Below are positions 46,507 through 57,412 of a DNA stretch of 64,000 nucleotides, one piece after another; the first letter of the stretch is position 1, and every line of letters starts with the position of its first letter. The position numbers and the translations under genes were made by a program. The notes under the pieces are model-generated. The model saw only the letters and a list, made by a program, of their open reading frames with translations, was not told where the DNA came from and ran no database searches. The DNA comes from Yamadazyma tenuis (lineage: Eukaryota > Ascomycota > Pichiomycetes > Serinales > Debaryomycetaceae). The stretch spans positions 1,178,001 through 1,242,000 of the forward strand of contig NC_089462.1 of assembly GCF_029203305.1 (NCBI RefSeq). Reading direction: 5' to 3'.

Positions 46507-49417
46507 AAGTCATGATAATACCCCTTCATGAAAGCGCAAGTATGTAGACTATTGGAATGTATAGCTTATGTATAACAATGGAATAGATGTGAACTTCGTG
46601 AAATGACCCTGGCTGCAATCTTCTAAATCTGCGTAATTTCAGTAGATTAGTAAGGTGACGGAAAAGTTTACTTCCCTCCGCGCGCGATTTACGGGCTTTT
46701 TGTGGGAGTCATTTGCGCGTTAAAAGCGTGGGATGCAGGTCTGCTCAAGAAGTAGTGACGATTCCCGACCCGCTGCTGCAGCAGACCAACGCTTATCCCA
46801 GTAATAGACGATGATCCGATGACCCCGTGGACCAAAACTAATCGCAAGCATGTGAAAACATTATTCTGGCTTTTCTTACTGGTTCGTGATGCAAGCACCC
46901 TCATATTGCGCCATGCCACTGATAATTTCAAGGGACCTTAAGGGTTTGACTTAGGGTAGAGACGCAACTGTGGGAGCGAAGACGCAACTTTTTGGCTGTA
47001 TGACAATGCAGATTTACATGTTTGAAAGCTAGGGTAATGAAACAGCGCAATGTATTCATCGGATAAAACTAAGACGTCATTGTTAAGGGAGAAGATCTCC
47101 AATTGCTAATTTACATAATTGAGTAGTTCAACCTTGAACTGTAAACTTTGCGCTAATTGCCTGATCTGTTCACACGATACACATGTACCACATTTACAGC
47201 TCGCGCGCACTTCCTGTACATGGCACGATTGGCTAATGCCGCCGATGTCGATATGCATAACCAATTCATCAACGTTTAAGTGCAGTTTCGGATGTTCACG
47301 GTTATGACGATCTAACTTTGTCTCTAATACCAAGCCACTATCATCATTGGCACCACTGTTTGCGCAAGGTTTGTTGTGGGAATTTCAGTGATAAATTTGA
47401 GTTTGAAGGCTGCAGCAACAGTGACACAAGAATAATAAACTGGGTTGCCGGCGCATAAATATCCTGGTTGTAAAATCTCACCGCTAATATGGTGAGACGT
47501 TGTGTGACTGAGATTTTTTGGTTACCGTCTCATCACCCCTCTCGAAATGCGCCAAACATTCTTGTGCATGATACAGTGCATGTAGAAACCATTTTCGGAT
47601 CGTTACATATGGATGGCCCAGCAATATGGTTTCTTGGCCAGTCCTCCATCTGATATTGTTTTCGAATTGGATCAGATCTAACTCTGTTTTTAAGTGCCAC
47701 TCTGGCATAGTCGAAGTACAGAGTGTTGTTTCGGGATTCTTCACATATCTAAAACCTCAAAACCTATGGTAGTGTTGGTCGCTGGGTAATGCAGGCAATG
47801 CTGAATGAGCAAATAAAAACTCATTAAGGTTTGCCTTGGATAACCATCCAGATCTTTTTCCCTCAAATTGCTACGCCCAAATTAATCCTCGTCCTCTGAA
47901 AACTAGACAAGGCTAGCACTAGTAACGGCGACGAAACTATACTAACAACGGGGTGTGATTATGTAATGGTTGCATATACCGACCTAATATGGAAGCTTTC
48001 GATGATGAAACAATACAAAACTTGCTTGCATGACAGCGGGGAAAATGAAAAGTAGATACGGGATCAACACCTACGCACGGAAATGCGATATTTTGCGGTT
48101 GAGGGTCTTGACCCTGTACAAGATATAGCCGAGCCACTGGTGGTGATGGCAGATACTCAGGAAATAAGGTTGAAGTACTAAATATATTCAGCGTTTTAAA
48201 AGTGAATGGATGTATCAGGTTGACCACCGACCCTTGCATTAGATGGCAGCCAAGATGCACCTCTACATGCCTGCCTGCCGGTTTCTCAACCGGGATTTGC
48301 TTCCGGATACTGGTTAAGGGTTATTTTTTACTCGAAACTGCATGTGTCGGAGGTGTCGCGTATCTCTCTTTGCTCTAGCATTAATAAAGTTCAACTCTAA
48401 TTTCCTAATGAGGCAGAACCTTATGCGCCGGTTTAGTCGAAGAGTATCTGGTTCAATAGTCGCACAACCCAAAAACTGTAACCTTGAATCCTGCCGACAG
48501 TTCTTGAACCTTAAACCTTTGCAAACGTGCTACTGGGGATTTTAATTGACTCTCGTGCGCTCGCTCATCAGGATCTCCATACAAGCTTTATGGCGCAGAT
48601 TAGGTTTGTAATGACACAGCCATTACAAAGTTTGCTACTTGACATCAATGTCCTAGGCCAGTATTCGCAAATTAATAATGGGCGAACGCATTCCTGCCTG
48701 ATTATTTTCAAGATCGTAAAATGGGCCTGGATTTGTTCATAACTTCGTCTGCAGCCTTGTAGTCGTTCCACTGCATAAATTTCACTATTGAGCGTTTCTT
48801 GAAATTATTCAGACGAGCGCAATGCTTTATTTTTATTAAAGTCCTGCAACTGCGTGACGCAGCCGCATACTCGACAGCCACAAGTGTAATAATTGGCTAT
48901 GTGTGTTGATATTCAGCTCTTACAACCTTTTGTTCGCTGTAAAATGCCGGCTATGAGATCGGATCGGGTCGGATAGCTGTTAAGACCTCATCTTGTCCAG
49001 CTAGGTACATTCATATGACTCTATACCAATGATACAATTCATATTTGGTTCAATTAAACCCTGAACTAAACGCAGATCCAGGTAAATTTGTCTCTTTATA
49101 ATTCGTAATAAGCCGTCGGGTTGCGAAATGGTTGCCGGGCAAATGCCTGAGACTCCGCAAAAAAGGGAATCCATTGAAAACGCAATTTGGTTTTTTCTTT
49201 TCTTTCGCTTTTGACCTCTTCTGCAGGGAAAGAACGGATTAAGTAAGCAAGCAATTCTTAAATTAGAATATTATAACTGGTAAAAAGGTTTGAAATGTGC
49301 CACTCTGGATCAAATAATTATAAATATCCAGCTATCCCACCCAATTTCGGGTCTTGTACAATAAACTCAATCTATCAAAACCTATCTAAAATTTCCAAAA
49401 AAATATAACGTAATAAT
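46507..49417. other. Long spacer (2.9 kb) upstream of the GATA factor gene
   Basis: By far the largest gap in the window. It holds only short ORFs, the best being minus-strand frames at 47937-48260, 47484-47744 and about 47106-47384. The last is open for about 93 codons and ends with a Cys cluster, CKCGTCVSCEQ. None is a recognisable gene. The bases before 49418 are AT-rich with A-runs, consistent with a 5' leader. Long 5' regions are common for regulators controlled by many inputs. Confidence 0.4.
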
Positions 49418-50122
49418 ATGTTGGACAGTAGAACAAAATTACCCTCCATCAGTGAATTGACCAGATCCCATGAAGTCAAGTTACCTGACTTGAGTGGTTA
49501 CACGGCTTCTCAGCCTTCCTTAGCTACTCCCATCAAATTACCTTCATTGTCTCAGTTAACGCATTACAGTCCAGCTTATACTTCTGCCAATGGCAATACC
49601 GCAACCACTACTAATACTACCACTCCTGCCCTTCAACCAGCCTACAAGTTTGGTACCAACTATCAATACGGGAAGTCTCCTCGCCAAATGGTTTCTCCCC
49701 AGCAAATGGTGTCTCCTCCACCGGTGGTAACACCTCCAGCTGCTCATGGACAACATATACACTCACCTACAGAGTTTCCGGTTGCACAACAACTGGGATA
49801 CAGCTACTATATGCCATATTACTCAGTTTACTATGGCCAGTCGACACCGTCACCTCAACAGCAATACCTTGTGCCAGAGGTGATCAACAAACCCATCAAC
49901 AAGTGCCACAGATGTGGAACCACAGAGACTCCCGAATGGAGACGAGGTCCCAATGGTGTAAGAACATTGTGCAATGCTTGTGGTTTGTACCATGCCAAGT
50001 TGGTGAAGAGAAAGGGAGCTGCAATTGCTGCTCAAGAGGTGTTGAACAACAAGGTACGCAAGGGGAAGAATGGTAGAAGAGTTTCAATCAAAAGTGCTAT
50101 GATTAACAGTAAGTTGATGTAG
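49418..50122 (+). CDS. Small GATA-type zinc-finger transcription factor (Brg1/Gat2-like)
   Basis: A 234-residue protein. One GATA finger uses Cys163, Cys166, Cys185 and Cys188 ([18 protein letters not shown]...[12 protein letters not shown]), with an 18-residue loop. A basic C-terminal tail follows ([15 protein letters not shown]). The N-terminus has repeated KLPS-type motifs ([27 protein letters not shown]), then Tyr/Pro/Gln-rich sequence likely to be a disordered activation or condensate region. The finger resembles the Gat2/Srd1/Brg1 group. In Candida albicans Brg1 governs hyphal and biofilm genes and has a very long promoter; the long spacer here fits but does not prove orthology. Confidence 0.82.
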   Translation: MLDSRTKLPSISELTRSHEVKLPDLSGYTASQPSLATPIKLPSLSQLTHYSPAYTSANGNTATTTNTTTPALQPAYKFGTNYQYGKSPRQMVSPQQMVSPPPVVTPPAAHGQHIHSPTEFPVAQQLGYSYYMPYYSVYYGQSTPSPQQQYLVPEVINKPINKCHRCGTTETPEWRRGPNGVRTLCNACGLYHAKLVKRKGAAIAAQEVLNNKVRKGKNGRRVSIKSAMINSKLM

Positions 50123-50433
50123 TCACCCACCACATAGACATGAAAACGCTTTTATGACATTGCTTGTTTAGTTCTAGAACCTATTTAATAATGATTTCTT
50201 TTAATGTACCTTTTAATCCGAATTCTAGCCTTTATCTAAACTTGTTTATTCTTCTTGCTTATGTTTAATTTGTTTAATAAGATATAGCATGATTCTAGGC
50301 TTTTGAGTAGTGAATTCAGCCAAGTTTCAAGCATGAATTTTCGGACCTTACCACACGATCTTAGGGAGGTTCCATGCAGACGCATGAATTCTATTGCAGG
50401 AATATAATAAAAAAAAATTCATGCCAATCATCC
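50123..50433. other. Spacer between convergent GATA-factor and HAD genes
   Basis: About 310 bases of AT-rich 3' sequence. Nothing else is seen. Confidence 0.35.
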
Positions 50434-51414
50434 CTATTTGGGCGAATACCCTTCATTTGCCAATATTGCAGATACGGCACCATAAACATCGTCAAATACT
50501 CCCATTGTTGGGTCCTTTGTGACATCTCCGGGCTTATAGACTCCTGTTTTCACAAGACATGACTCCCACCCGTAATTGTTTGCACCCTCAATGTCACTTA
50601 ATGGGTTGTCTCCTACCATAAAGATTTGGTCGCTGCTAAGAAGCTTAGCACAGTAATCGTATTGAACCTTAAATGGTTTTCCAAACATAGTATAATGCAA
50701 GTTTGCGCCACGATTTATCTCCTTGTATACGGTTTCGATAATAATTCTGAAAACCCCTTGCCCGAACCGTGGTAGACTGAATTCGTTCGCCCAGTAAAAA
50801 TCATTGTTTGAAAAATAAATGGGCACTGCTGGCACAGGACCCTTGGACTTCCGGTGTGTTCCGAATTGACCCTTATCACTGTTTAAAAGATCCATGATCA
50901 CTTGTAGATCTGTAGACATATCACGAGGGTCGTTAAAAACCATAATAGCGTCTATGGGCCGTCCGTCAAAAGGCCGGGCAAGCGTTTTGAGGTCTTCCTC
51001 TGTATAGCGATTGAATGGCGCTACGTGGGGATTGAACCGTACCAAGTCTACTGGAGTTACCACCAGCTCAAACCCATAGCTTTCGGCACACTCGCGAGCT
51101 CTATTGCCAACACCTCCTACCACCATCACATTGGGATGCTTATGAATGAGTTCCTTCATAGGCGTGTGACTCTGCACGATTTGATCATTCCGAAACTTGT
51201 AATGAATCAAATCTGATAGATATTCAATCCTATCGGACTCTTTCACACCACCGCCATTTGTCAACAACACAAAAGGAACGCGGTTCTTGTCCAAAAGTTC
51301 CAATGCTGGACGTGCTTGTGGAATTTGCCTTCCTCCCTTAATTAGCACACCATCTATGTCGAACACCACACTCTTTGGTGTTCTGCTCAAGAAACGAACT
51401 GCGTTTTTGAACAT
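50434..51414 (-). CDS. Mitochondrial HAD-superfamily phosphatase (YKR070W-like)
   Basis: A 326-residue protein. After a short basic presequence (MFKNAVRFLSRTPKS) comes HAD motif I VFDIDGVLI with both nucleophile and acid Asp, then LLTNGGG (motif II). The later YFSNNDFYWANEF and MFGKPFKVQYDYC lead to motif IV MVGDNPLSDIEGANNYGW. This order fits the CECR5/YKR070W class of mitochondrial HAD hydrolases, whose substrate is not known. The ATG at 51414 gives an N-terminus of the same length as yeast; an in-frame ATG at 51486 would add 24 residues. Confidence 0.85.
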   Translation of the reverse strand: MFKNAVRFLSRTPKSVVFDIDGVLIKGGRQIPQARPALELLDKNRVPFVLLTNGGGVKESDRIEYLSDLIHYKFRNDQIVQSHTPMKELIHKHPNVMVVGGVGNRARECAESYGFELVVTPVDLVRFNPHVAPFNRYTEEDLKTLARPFDGRPIDAIMVFNDPRDMSTDLQVIMDLLNSDKGQFGTHRKSKGPVPAVPIYFSNNDFYWANEFSLPRFGQGVFRIIIETVYKEINRGANLHYTMFGKPFKVQYDYCAKLLSSDQIFMVGDNPLSDIEGANNYGWESCLVKTGVYKPGDVTKDPTMGVFDDVYGAVSAILANEGYSPK

Positions 51415-51556
51415 TAGCAAGATTATCGAGATAAGTTTTGATTTTCGTCGCGAGTTGATTGACTGCAAAAAGATAACGAAATCCATTAATAAATACTGAT
51501 ACTATGTACACGAGCTCATGAGAGCTTACATCAGGATATTAAGTAGCAGGCTCCAT

Positions 51557-53077
51557 CTATGCTGGAAGTGTGTACCCAGGAACGGCGTTGGTGACTCCCT
51601 CGACCAAGATGTCGTCGTTCAAAAGATTAGTTACATAGCCAGTGACAAGCAAGCCTGGTGGCCGAGATCCGTACTTCTGTACCACATCAGGGAGCTCCAT
51701 CAAACGAGATTTAATAATTCTTTGGTCTGGACAGCTGGCACGCTCCACGATAGCACATGGCAATTCCGTATCCCAGCCCTTCTCCACAAGAGCATCTACA
51801 AACTCATTGATGCGATGTAATGCCATAAGGAAAACAGTAGTTCTGGTGGTGACAAACTCAGGGATGTTGGGCAAACAGCCTTTCTTCCCGGTTCCAGTAC
51901 AAATGAGAACCTGGTCACTGACGTCTCGGTGAGTCATAGGAATGTTGGCTAGAAGTGGAGCTGATAATGCTGAAGTTATTCCCGGAAGAACAAGAGGAAT
52001 GAATCCATGTTCTTTGAAAAAAAGATACTCCTCACCCCCACGGCCGAAAATGTATGGGTCACCCTGTTTCAATCTCACCACTTTGAAGCCCTTGTTTAAT
52101 GCTTCGAGTCCTAACTCAAGTAGTTCTTGTTGAGCTCTTTCTGCATTTCCTGGGAATTTCCTGGCAATGAACAACTCGGTTTTCTTGGGGACCATATCAA
52201 GAACTTCCTGTGGTACAAGTTTGTCTGCAAGGACCAATTCTGCCAGGATGATTTCATCCACAGCACCCTTTGTAAGTAATGATACACTTCCTGGACCCGC
52301 ACCCACAAGAGAAATCGTACCCTTTTTCTGGAGAACCTTCCCCTTGGCTCGTTTTGCAGCGCAAGTGTCTGTTCTCGTGTATGCTGGTAATGCACCCGCA
52401 CCATCCTCCAAGTCTTGGAGCTTCAAGCCTCTTAATTTTTCCAAAGGATAGTACTCCACAATCTGATTCAACCAGTTGATCCGCTTCATTTTCAAGTCCT
52501 GCTCGTTCATGTCAAATTCCTTCACTAGAACGTTCAACTGCAAGTTTGTGTCATCATCGTCGCTGTCAAACACTCCATCCTGCTGTAAAATCACTCTACG
52601 CAAGTCTCCAACATTCTGACAAATTGAGTCTATGTCGGGTGGAAGTTTACTGACAATTTCCCTCTTGATTCGAGATCCCAACTTGCACCCGTTCCCACTG
52701 GTAGTGACACCCACCTGGAATCCGCCCTTTTTGTACGTGGTCACCGCTGAATAAGTACAGTATTCTGCACTATCAATAGTGCTAATAGGAATTCTTAGAC
52801 GTCTGCACTCGTTGTAGATCTGGCGTTTGACGCCATCTGAGGCTATATTCACCGTCACCTTATCCACTATGTTCATGGTTTCGGCTCGGCCTCGGTGTAG
52901 GTCCTTGAGGTCAAACTGTTTGTTGTACTGCTCATACTCAAGATTGTTTGGAGTTTGTGTTATAAGAATGGGGGTGGCTCCTGAATCAACGATGGTCTTG
53001 AGTCGGTGACTGATGATCCCGTTGATATCACCTACCACTAAATGCACTTCTCCTTCACACTTCCAGTTCACCAACAT
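51557..53077 (-). CDS. MET1: Uroporphyrinogen-III C-methyltransferase Met1 (siroheme synthesis)
   Basis: A 506-residue two-part protein. The N-terminal 230 residues are the siroheme-synthase-like domain seen in yeast Met1, with VTTSGNGCKLGSRIKREI. The C-terminal half is the SAM-dependent SUMT methylase, with VGAGPGSVSLLTKGAV, KFPGNAERAQQELL, VRLKQGDPYIFGRGGEE and LPGITSALSAPLL. It methylates uroporphyrinogen III twice to make precorrin-2 for siroheme, the cofactor of sulfite reductase, so it is needed for sulfate assimilation. ATG 53077 is the first in frame. ETT1 is divergent, 160 bases away. Confidence 0.93.
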   Translation of the reverse strand: MLVNWKCEGEVHLVVGDINGIISHRLKTIVDSGATPILITQTPNNLEYEQYNKQFDLKDLHRGRAETMNIVDKVTVNIASDGVKRQIYNECRRLRIPISTIDSAEYCTYSAVTTYKKGGFQVGVTTSGNGCKLGSRIKREIVSKLPPDIDSICQNVGDLRRVILQQDGVFDSDDDDTNLQLNVLVKEFDMNEQDLKMKRINWLNQIVEYYPLEKLRGLKLQDLEDGAGALPAYTRTDTCAAKRAKGKVLQKKGTISLVGAGPGSVSLLTKGAVDEIILAELVLADKLVPQEVLDMVPKKTELFIARKFPGNAERAQQELLELGLEALNKGFKVVRLKQGDPYIFGRGGEEYLFFKEHGFIPLVLPGITSALSAPLLANIPMTHRDVSDQVLICTGTGKKGCLPNIPEFVTTRTTVFLMALHRINEFVDALVEKGWDTELPCAIVERASCPDQRIIKSRLMELPDVVQKYGSRPPGLLVTGYVTNLLNDDILVEGVTNAVPGYTLPA

Positions 53078-53237
53078 GTTGTAGATATAGGTTTTTGCAG
53101 GATTTTCTCCAGATAATTATGACATTAGAGGCATCACCGATAATGTTATATCACGTGCCGCGCCCTGTGCAGGCGACCGCATTTTGGTGCGAAGACATTT
53201 CGATGAGCTGATTGCAACTATTTACTCATCTGCAAAC

Positions 53238-54446
53238 ATGGCCAAGAGACAGTTAGGACTCAGCAAAGCTAAAAAGAGACAAAAGACCGAGTCTGGGAGC
53301 ACAGGTCCCTCCAATGTGCTCAAGGAGCCGGTTTCGGCAGAAAATGTCACCATTGAGCTACCTGCTAGTGTGAGCGACGATGAGTTTGTTCAGTTGAAGT
53401 CTCTTTATTCCAAGTACAAATCCGAACAAAACGAGCTCATATTAAACGGTGTGATCCACGAATGTGACCGTCTCATCCGGAACGAAGACTCCCAGAAAAC
53501 CCCGGCTTTTTTCTATGCTCTTTACTCGAATAGCTTGTTGGAGCTCATCAACTACAGAGATCCCTCCGAAGTCGGGGATTTGATCGATCTCAGTCTAGAA
53601 AAAGTTATACTTGGGATCGAAGTATTCCCTGAGAACATCGAATTGCAGTTCCAAACCTCTAAAGTTCTATTGAACCAAGTAATGCACCAATTGGGTGAGT
53701 TGAAAGAACTCAAACACACTAAATCATACGATTTAGAAAAAGACTTGGCTCGGGCCCTTTCAGCCTTCGAGAAAGCTGAGACCCTGAGTGAAATCCAGGA
53801 CAACTTTCAGCTCTACAACGAAGAAACTTTCGAAACCATCAAGCTTTTCGATGAGATCCTTGAGGTGGTGGACAATTTCGGTAAATCTAATCTCGATAAC
53901 GATAGTGACGAAGAAGAAGAAGATAAAGATGTCCAAGAAGAAGACTCAAATGTCCCAGAATCGATTCAAAACATCCGTGAAAGTGACGAGTTCAACCAGT
54001 GGTGGAGAGATCATGTCATCAAATTCTATAAGGTATTGCAAAAACAAGACAAAAAACCTGAGAAATTGTATAAGACCGTTTGCTTTAATCTTGGCCAGTC
54101 GTACTTGAAAGAAGCAGAAGAACCTGCCAACATTTTTACTACGTTAAAGTATGATGATCTGTTCACCGACCTGGAAATTAATGGACTAGATGAGGCTACT
54201 GCCCAAGCTATCGGTATCGAACTCTTCCAGACAGCTATCAACTACTTACGCCAAAGCTGGGACGACGAGGACGTTCTGACATGGGTCAATTTGAGCGAGC
54301 TGTTGATTTCGTTAGGCAACTTGCACGAACTCGAATCCGAAGACCAAACCAAGTGTTACGCGGAAGCCGAGAAAATCCTTGTTAGGGCCAATAACGTCAC
54401 TAACGGCAAGTATAAAGACATTCTTGACAACCTACTTGAGGAATAA
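53238..54446 (+). CDS. ETT1: Enhancer of translation termination Ett1
   Basis: A 402-residue helical-repeat protein. The start MAKRQLGLSKAKKRQ is basic and nuclear-signal-like, as in yeast Ett1. LILNGVIHECDRLIR and the C-terminal block LSELLISLGNLHELESED ... AEKILVRANN match. An acidic insert (SDEEEEDKDVQEEDS) occurs near the middle. Ett1 acts with Tpa1 and affects stop-codon readthrough and mRNA decay. The frame is open from 53184 only through a GTG, so ATG 53238 is used. Its neighbour TMC1 is also its neighbour in S. cerevisiae (YOR051C and YOR052C). Confidence 0.9.
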   Translation: MAKRQLGLSKAKKRQKTESGSTGPSNVLKEPVSAENVTIELPASVSDDEFVQLKSLYSKYKSEQNELILNGVIHECDRLIRNEDSQKTPAFFYALYSNSLLELINYRDPSEVGDLIDLSLEKVILGIEVFPENIELQFQTSKVLLNQVMHQLGELKELKHTKSYDLEKDLARALSAFEKAETLSEIQDNFQLYNEETFETIKLFDEILEVVDNFGKSNLDNDSDEEEEDKDVQEEDSNVPESIQNIRESDEFNQWWRDHVIKFYKVLQKQDKKPEKLYKTVCFNLGQSYLKEAEEPANIFTTLKYDDLFTDLEINGLDEATAQAIGIELFQTAINYLRQSWDDEDVLTWVNLSELLISLGNLHELESEDQTKCYAEAEKILVRANNVTNGKYKDILDNLLEE

Positions 54447-54534
54447 ATATTTCATACATTACTACATAATAAACGTCACTCTATGAAACCCAACCATCAC
54501 CGATATCCTATCTACCGTGTCTATACTGTTAAGC

Positions 54535-55002
54535 TTATACCTTGCTGGAAATAGTCCGTTCGTTCTCTAACTTTAATGCATTCTGCTCGTGAGCAATTTC
54601 TTTGTAGCACTGTAAACCCAGACACATGTGGTCTTCTAACAAGCGGTGTTTGGCACAGAACTTGCCGGTACAGTGATGACAGTCACCAACCATTCTCAAA
54701 GGACTTGAGTTACAGCTCTGGAATGAACACTTCTTGCTCTTCTTCTTCTTAACAAGTTTCTTGCTTTCTTCCATTAATATTACATTGATTTCAGCATCGC
54801 CAGCGACACCTTCGCTGGCAGCTGCTTGCAAATCTGCAAGGCGGGTGTCGCTCAATTTCTCTCCGTTGTAAATAAGTTTAAATGTTTGTGGTAAGGGAAA
54901 AGACGAACACAGCTGAATCTCTTGGACCAAATCGGCGTAAACAGTGGATGCAGTGGAGACGGTGAAGGAATTCTCGGTGGATAATCTAATGTTCAACTTC
55001 AT
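54535..55002 (-). CDS. TMC1: AN1 zinc-finger protein Tmc1 with ubiquitin-like N-terminus
   Basis: A 155-residue protein. Residues 1-77 form a ubiquitin-like fold (MKLNIRLSTENSFTV ... FKLIYNGEKLSD), then a Lys-rich linker and an AN1 finger (CSFQSCNSSPLRMVGDCHHC ... FCAKHRLLEDHMC). The ending HEQNALKLENERT is shared with Tmc1. Tmc1 and the related Cuz1 associate with the proteasome and protect against trivalent metalloids and proteotoxic stress. It is convergent with ETT1, 88 bases apart, preserving an ancient gene order. ATG 55002 is the first in frame. Confidence 0.9.
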   Translation of the reverse strand: MKLNIRLSTENSFTVSTASTVYADLVQEIQLCSSFPLPQTFKLIYNGEKLSDTRLADLQAAASEGVAGDAEINVILMEESKKLVKKKKSKKCSFQSCNSSPLRMVGDCHHCTGKFCAKHRLLEDHMCLGLQCYKEIAHEQNALKLENERTISSKV

Positions 55003-55294
55003 GGTTTGGGTGGCAATAAGGGGAGTAACAAAGGGTTGGTGGCAATAAAATCTAAAACGACTAAAGTGGTTTTGATGACTAAATCTGAGTTTTGTTTCTT
55101 GCCACTGATAAGGATCATGAAATTGTTAGGTTGGGTCGTGTGTGTGGTCAGGCCACCTATGGTCATGGGAAAAAGAAAATGCCGGCAGCTGCCCCCGGGC
55201 GGTGCGCGGGCAAACTTTTGGCTGCAATACACTATATACACTTACATTTATTTGGTTGCAATAATATTAATGTCATTAATGTCAAGAGTACAAC

Positions 55295-57355
55295 TTACGA
55301 TTGTTTGGACTTCTTCTTCATCATCTTTGAGATCTTGTTCCGTGTTGCTTCGTTTCTTATTTCTTCATTCCGATGAGTCTCTTTTTCTTCCTCGTCGCCG
55401 CTGCTGCTGTGCTCACTAACCTGGTCACTAAAAATCTTCACATTAGCGATATTGACATCAATGTCATTCTCGTTATATAGATCATAGAACTCTTGGTAGT
55501 CTTTGAAAATGACTCTCCCATACCTGTCACAGAAATCGGTGACTTTTTGTGATAAGAACTGCCGTTGATTCTTCAACTCGTCGATTTGAATCAAGTCTTT
55601 ATTCTCGCTCACAAGGGAATAGAACAACGGCTTCAACGATTTGTAGTAGTCCACACCAATCTCTCCAATTCTCAAGGAAGCATATGTCGTAAGAACCGAC
55701 CAGAAATAGCAGAAAAGAAACACCAATGCCTTGTACTTCCAGCTGCTGTTTAACCAAGGAATAACATCCAACTTGAGGATAAGCACCGTACCACAAATAG
55801 AGTAAAACACATATAAGGATGGAGCCAATACCAAGGCAACCAATACTTTCCACGTTCCAAGCACATCCTTGGCCTCGATTTTAACCACTGAACCTGCTAA
55901 TGCTTCCTTCTGCTTCTTCTTACTGATTCTTATGGCGGTGATAAACACGGGGGAGAATAGAAAGATTCCAGGCATACTCAATCCAAAGAACAAAAATACC
56001 TTGAACAAACGCCCAAGAAACACAATGGCTGTGTGTAATTTGTTGGAAGCAGTGAGAGAATCCACCTGGTGATCGTGTAACCCTAAAAGCATCAATTGTT
56101 TGTTATATTCCATAACCAACTTCTTCATCTCGATCACATCTGGTTCGTCTTTATGCAACTCATATCCACGAATGAGTCGCCTGTTCATTTCCACCACCAT
56201 TGGTAAAGGGATTTGTTCACGTTGTCCGGTAGTAAATAATCTCCGCACAGCTTGTAACGTCACAAGAGTCTCAAAGTCATCACACGTAACTGTCACTTCT
56301 TTCAACTTGAATGTTATCGTATTAAGCAAGTCGTTGATGGTCTTCCTCTGGTCTTTGAGGTACTTTTCACCATCTTCCTTTGTAATTTGCAAGGGTTTCC
56401 CAAATTCAATAACAGCCCTGGATCTAAACCGATGAGCGTGAAAATAGTTCAACCCCATGGGAATGATATTAATCACCCCGTCGGGATCCTTGCACTGAGA
56501 TATAGCTCCCAATGCCATTATAGCCACGCCAGGCTTCAATGGTAAAAGGTCACTTCTGTCATGCGAACCTCCTTCTGGGAACAATCCCATGGCCTTACCA
56601 CTGTTCAAAAAGTCAAACACCTTTTGAAACAACACATGGTTATCCACGTGAGGAGCAGTCTTATATCTTGAGCCTGCGCGCAACATATCGTACCGAATCT
56701 TAGTGAGCAGTTCTCGTTTGTCTTTGTAGTCACCTTTTATTTCCACTTCAGTATCACTCACTATCTTCACAATCTGGAAATTACCCTTGGAATTCGGTAA
56801 CCCGATCAAACCTTTGACCTGACAGTCTTTAGTAAACTTGGTTCCTTCACCAATTATAATATTGTCCTGATCACCGAGATAAATCTTCCCCTTTGCTGTT
56901 TTCATCAAGTCTTGAGCTCTCTCCACAGGAATTGCAGATGTCAATCTTGACAAAAGACCAATAAAAGGGTCCCGATACGACTTCCCTGCCACAAGAAAAG
57001 AGACCCTTCTATCGCCATACTCCTTAATTTTAGCAGCTACAACGCTACCATCTAAGAATTGGTTGTGGTGGGGAGCAATCACAAATATGATGGGACCCTT
57101 CTTAGGAATGTTGAAGGAGCCTCGAACTCGAATGTCTTTGAAAAAAGTATGAATAATTGACTGGCAAAATACTACAACCAAGTCATACACTATGGCATGG
57201 ACTATAAGGTACAATTGGTTGCCTATACTCATAGGGAGTAGGATATGTGAATTGCTGTAACTTGGATCAGAGCGTCGAAAGTGCGACATGTGCAGAAAGG
57301 GAGAGAAGTAAAGACGGGGATAGGTGCGTCTCTTGTGGGGGGAAGGGTTAAACAT
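55295..57355 (-). CDS. SCT1: Glycerol-3-phosphate/dihydroxyacetone-phosphate acyltransferase (Sct1/Gpt2)
   Basis: An ER membrane acyltransferase of up to 686 residues. Catalytic block I is HHNQFLDG, preceded by a membrane span (YLIVHAIVYDLVVVFCQSII); block III is FPEGGSHDRSDLLPLKPG, and FRSRAVIEFGKP follows. Three further C-terminal spans (MPGIFLFSPVF region onward) and a Ser/Lys tail match Sct1 and Gpt2. It makes lysophosphatidic acid, the first step of glycerolipid synthesis. One gene often represents both yeast paralogs outside the genome duplication. ATG 57355 is only 57 bases from BET3 and next to TATA-like DNA, so ATG 57289 or 57232 (MSIGNQLYL) may be the true start. Confidence 0.9.
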   Translation of the reverse strand: MFNPSPHKRRTYPRLYFSPFLHMSHFRRSDPSYSNSHILLPMSIGNQLYLIVHAIVYDLVVVFCQSIIHTFFKDIRVRGSFNIPKKGPIIFVIAPHHNQFLDGSVVAAKIKEYGDRRVSFLVAGKSYRDPFIGLLSRLTSAIPVERAQDLMKTAKGKIYLGDQDNIIIGEGTKFTKDCQVKGLIGLPNSKGNFQIVKIVSDTEVEIKGDYKDKRELLTKIRYDMLRAGSRYKTAPHVDNHVLFQKVFDFLNSGKAMGLFPEGGSHDRSDLLPLKPGVAIMALGAISQCKDPDGVINIIPMGLNYFHAHRFRSRAVIEFGKPLQITKEDGEKYLKDQRKTINDLLNTITFKLKEVTVTCDDFETLVTLQAVRRLFTTGQREQIPLPMVVEMNRRLIRGYELHKDEPDVIEMKKLVMEYNKQLMLLGLHDHQVDSLTASNKLHTAIVFLGRLFKVFLFFGLSMPGIFLFSPVFITAIRISKKKQKEALAGSVVKIEAKDVLGTWKVLVALVLAPSLYVFYSICGTVLILKLDVIPWLNSSWKYKALVFLFCYFWSVLTTYASLRIGEIGVDYYKSLKPLFYSLVSENKDLIQIDELKNQRQFLSQKVTDFCDRYGRVIFKDYQEFYDLYNENDIDVNIANVKIFSDQVSEHSSSGDEEEKETHRNEEIRNEATRNKISKMMKKKSKQS

Positions 57356-57412
57356 GTTTTATAACTGAAGTTTATACGTATATTATAAGGACCTTTGGCT
57401 CGGTCTAATGCT

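Noticed and set aside
55006..55419. 137-codon plus-strand ORF between TMC1 and the acyltransferase
   Set aside because: It overlaps the acyltransferase 3' end and the TMC1 promoter and has no recognisable sequence.
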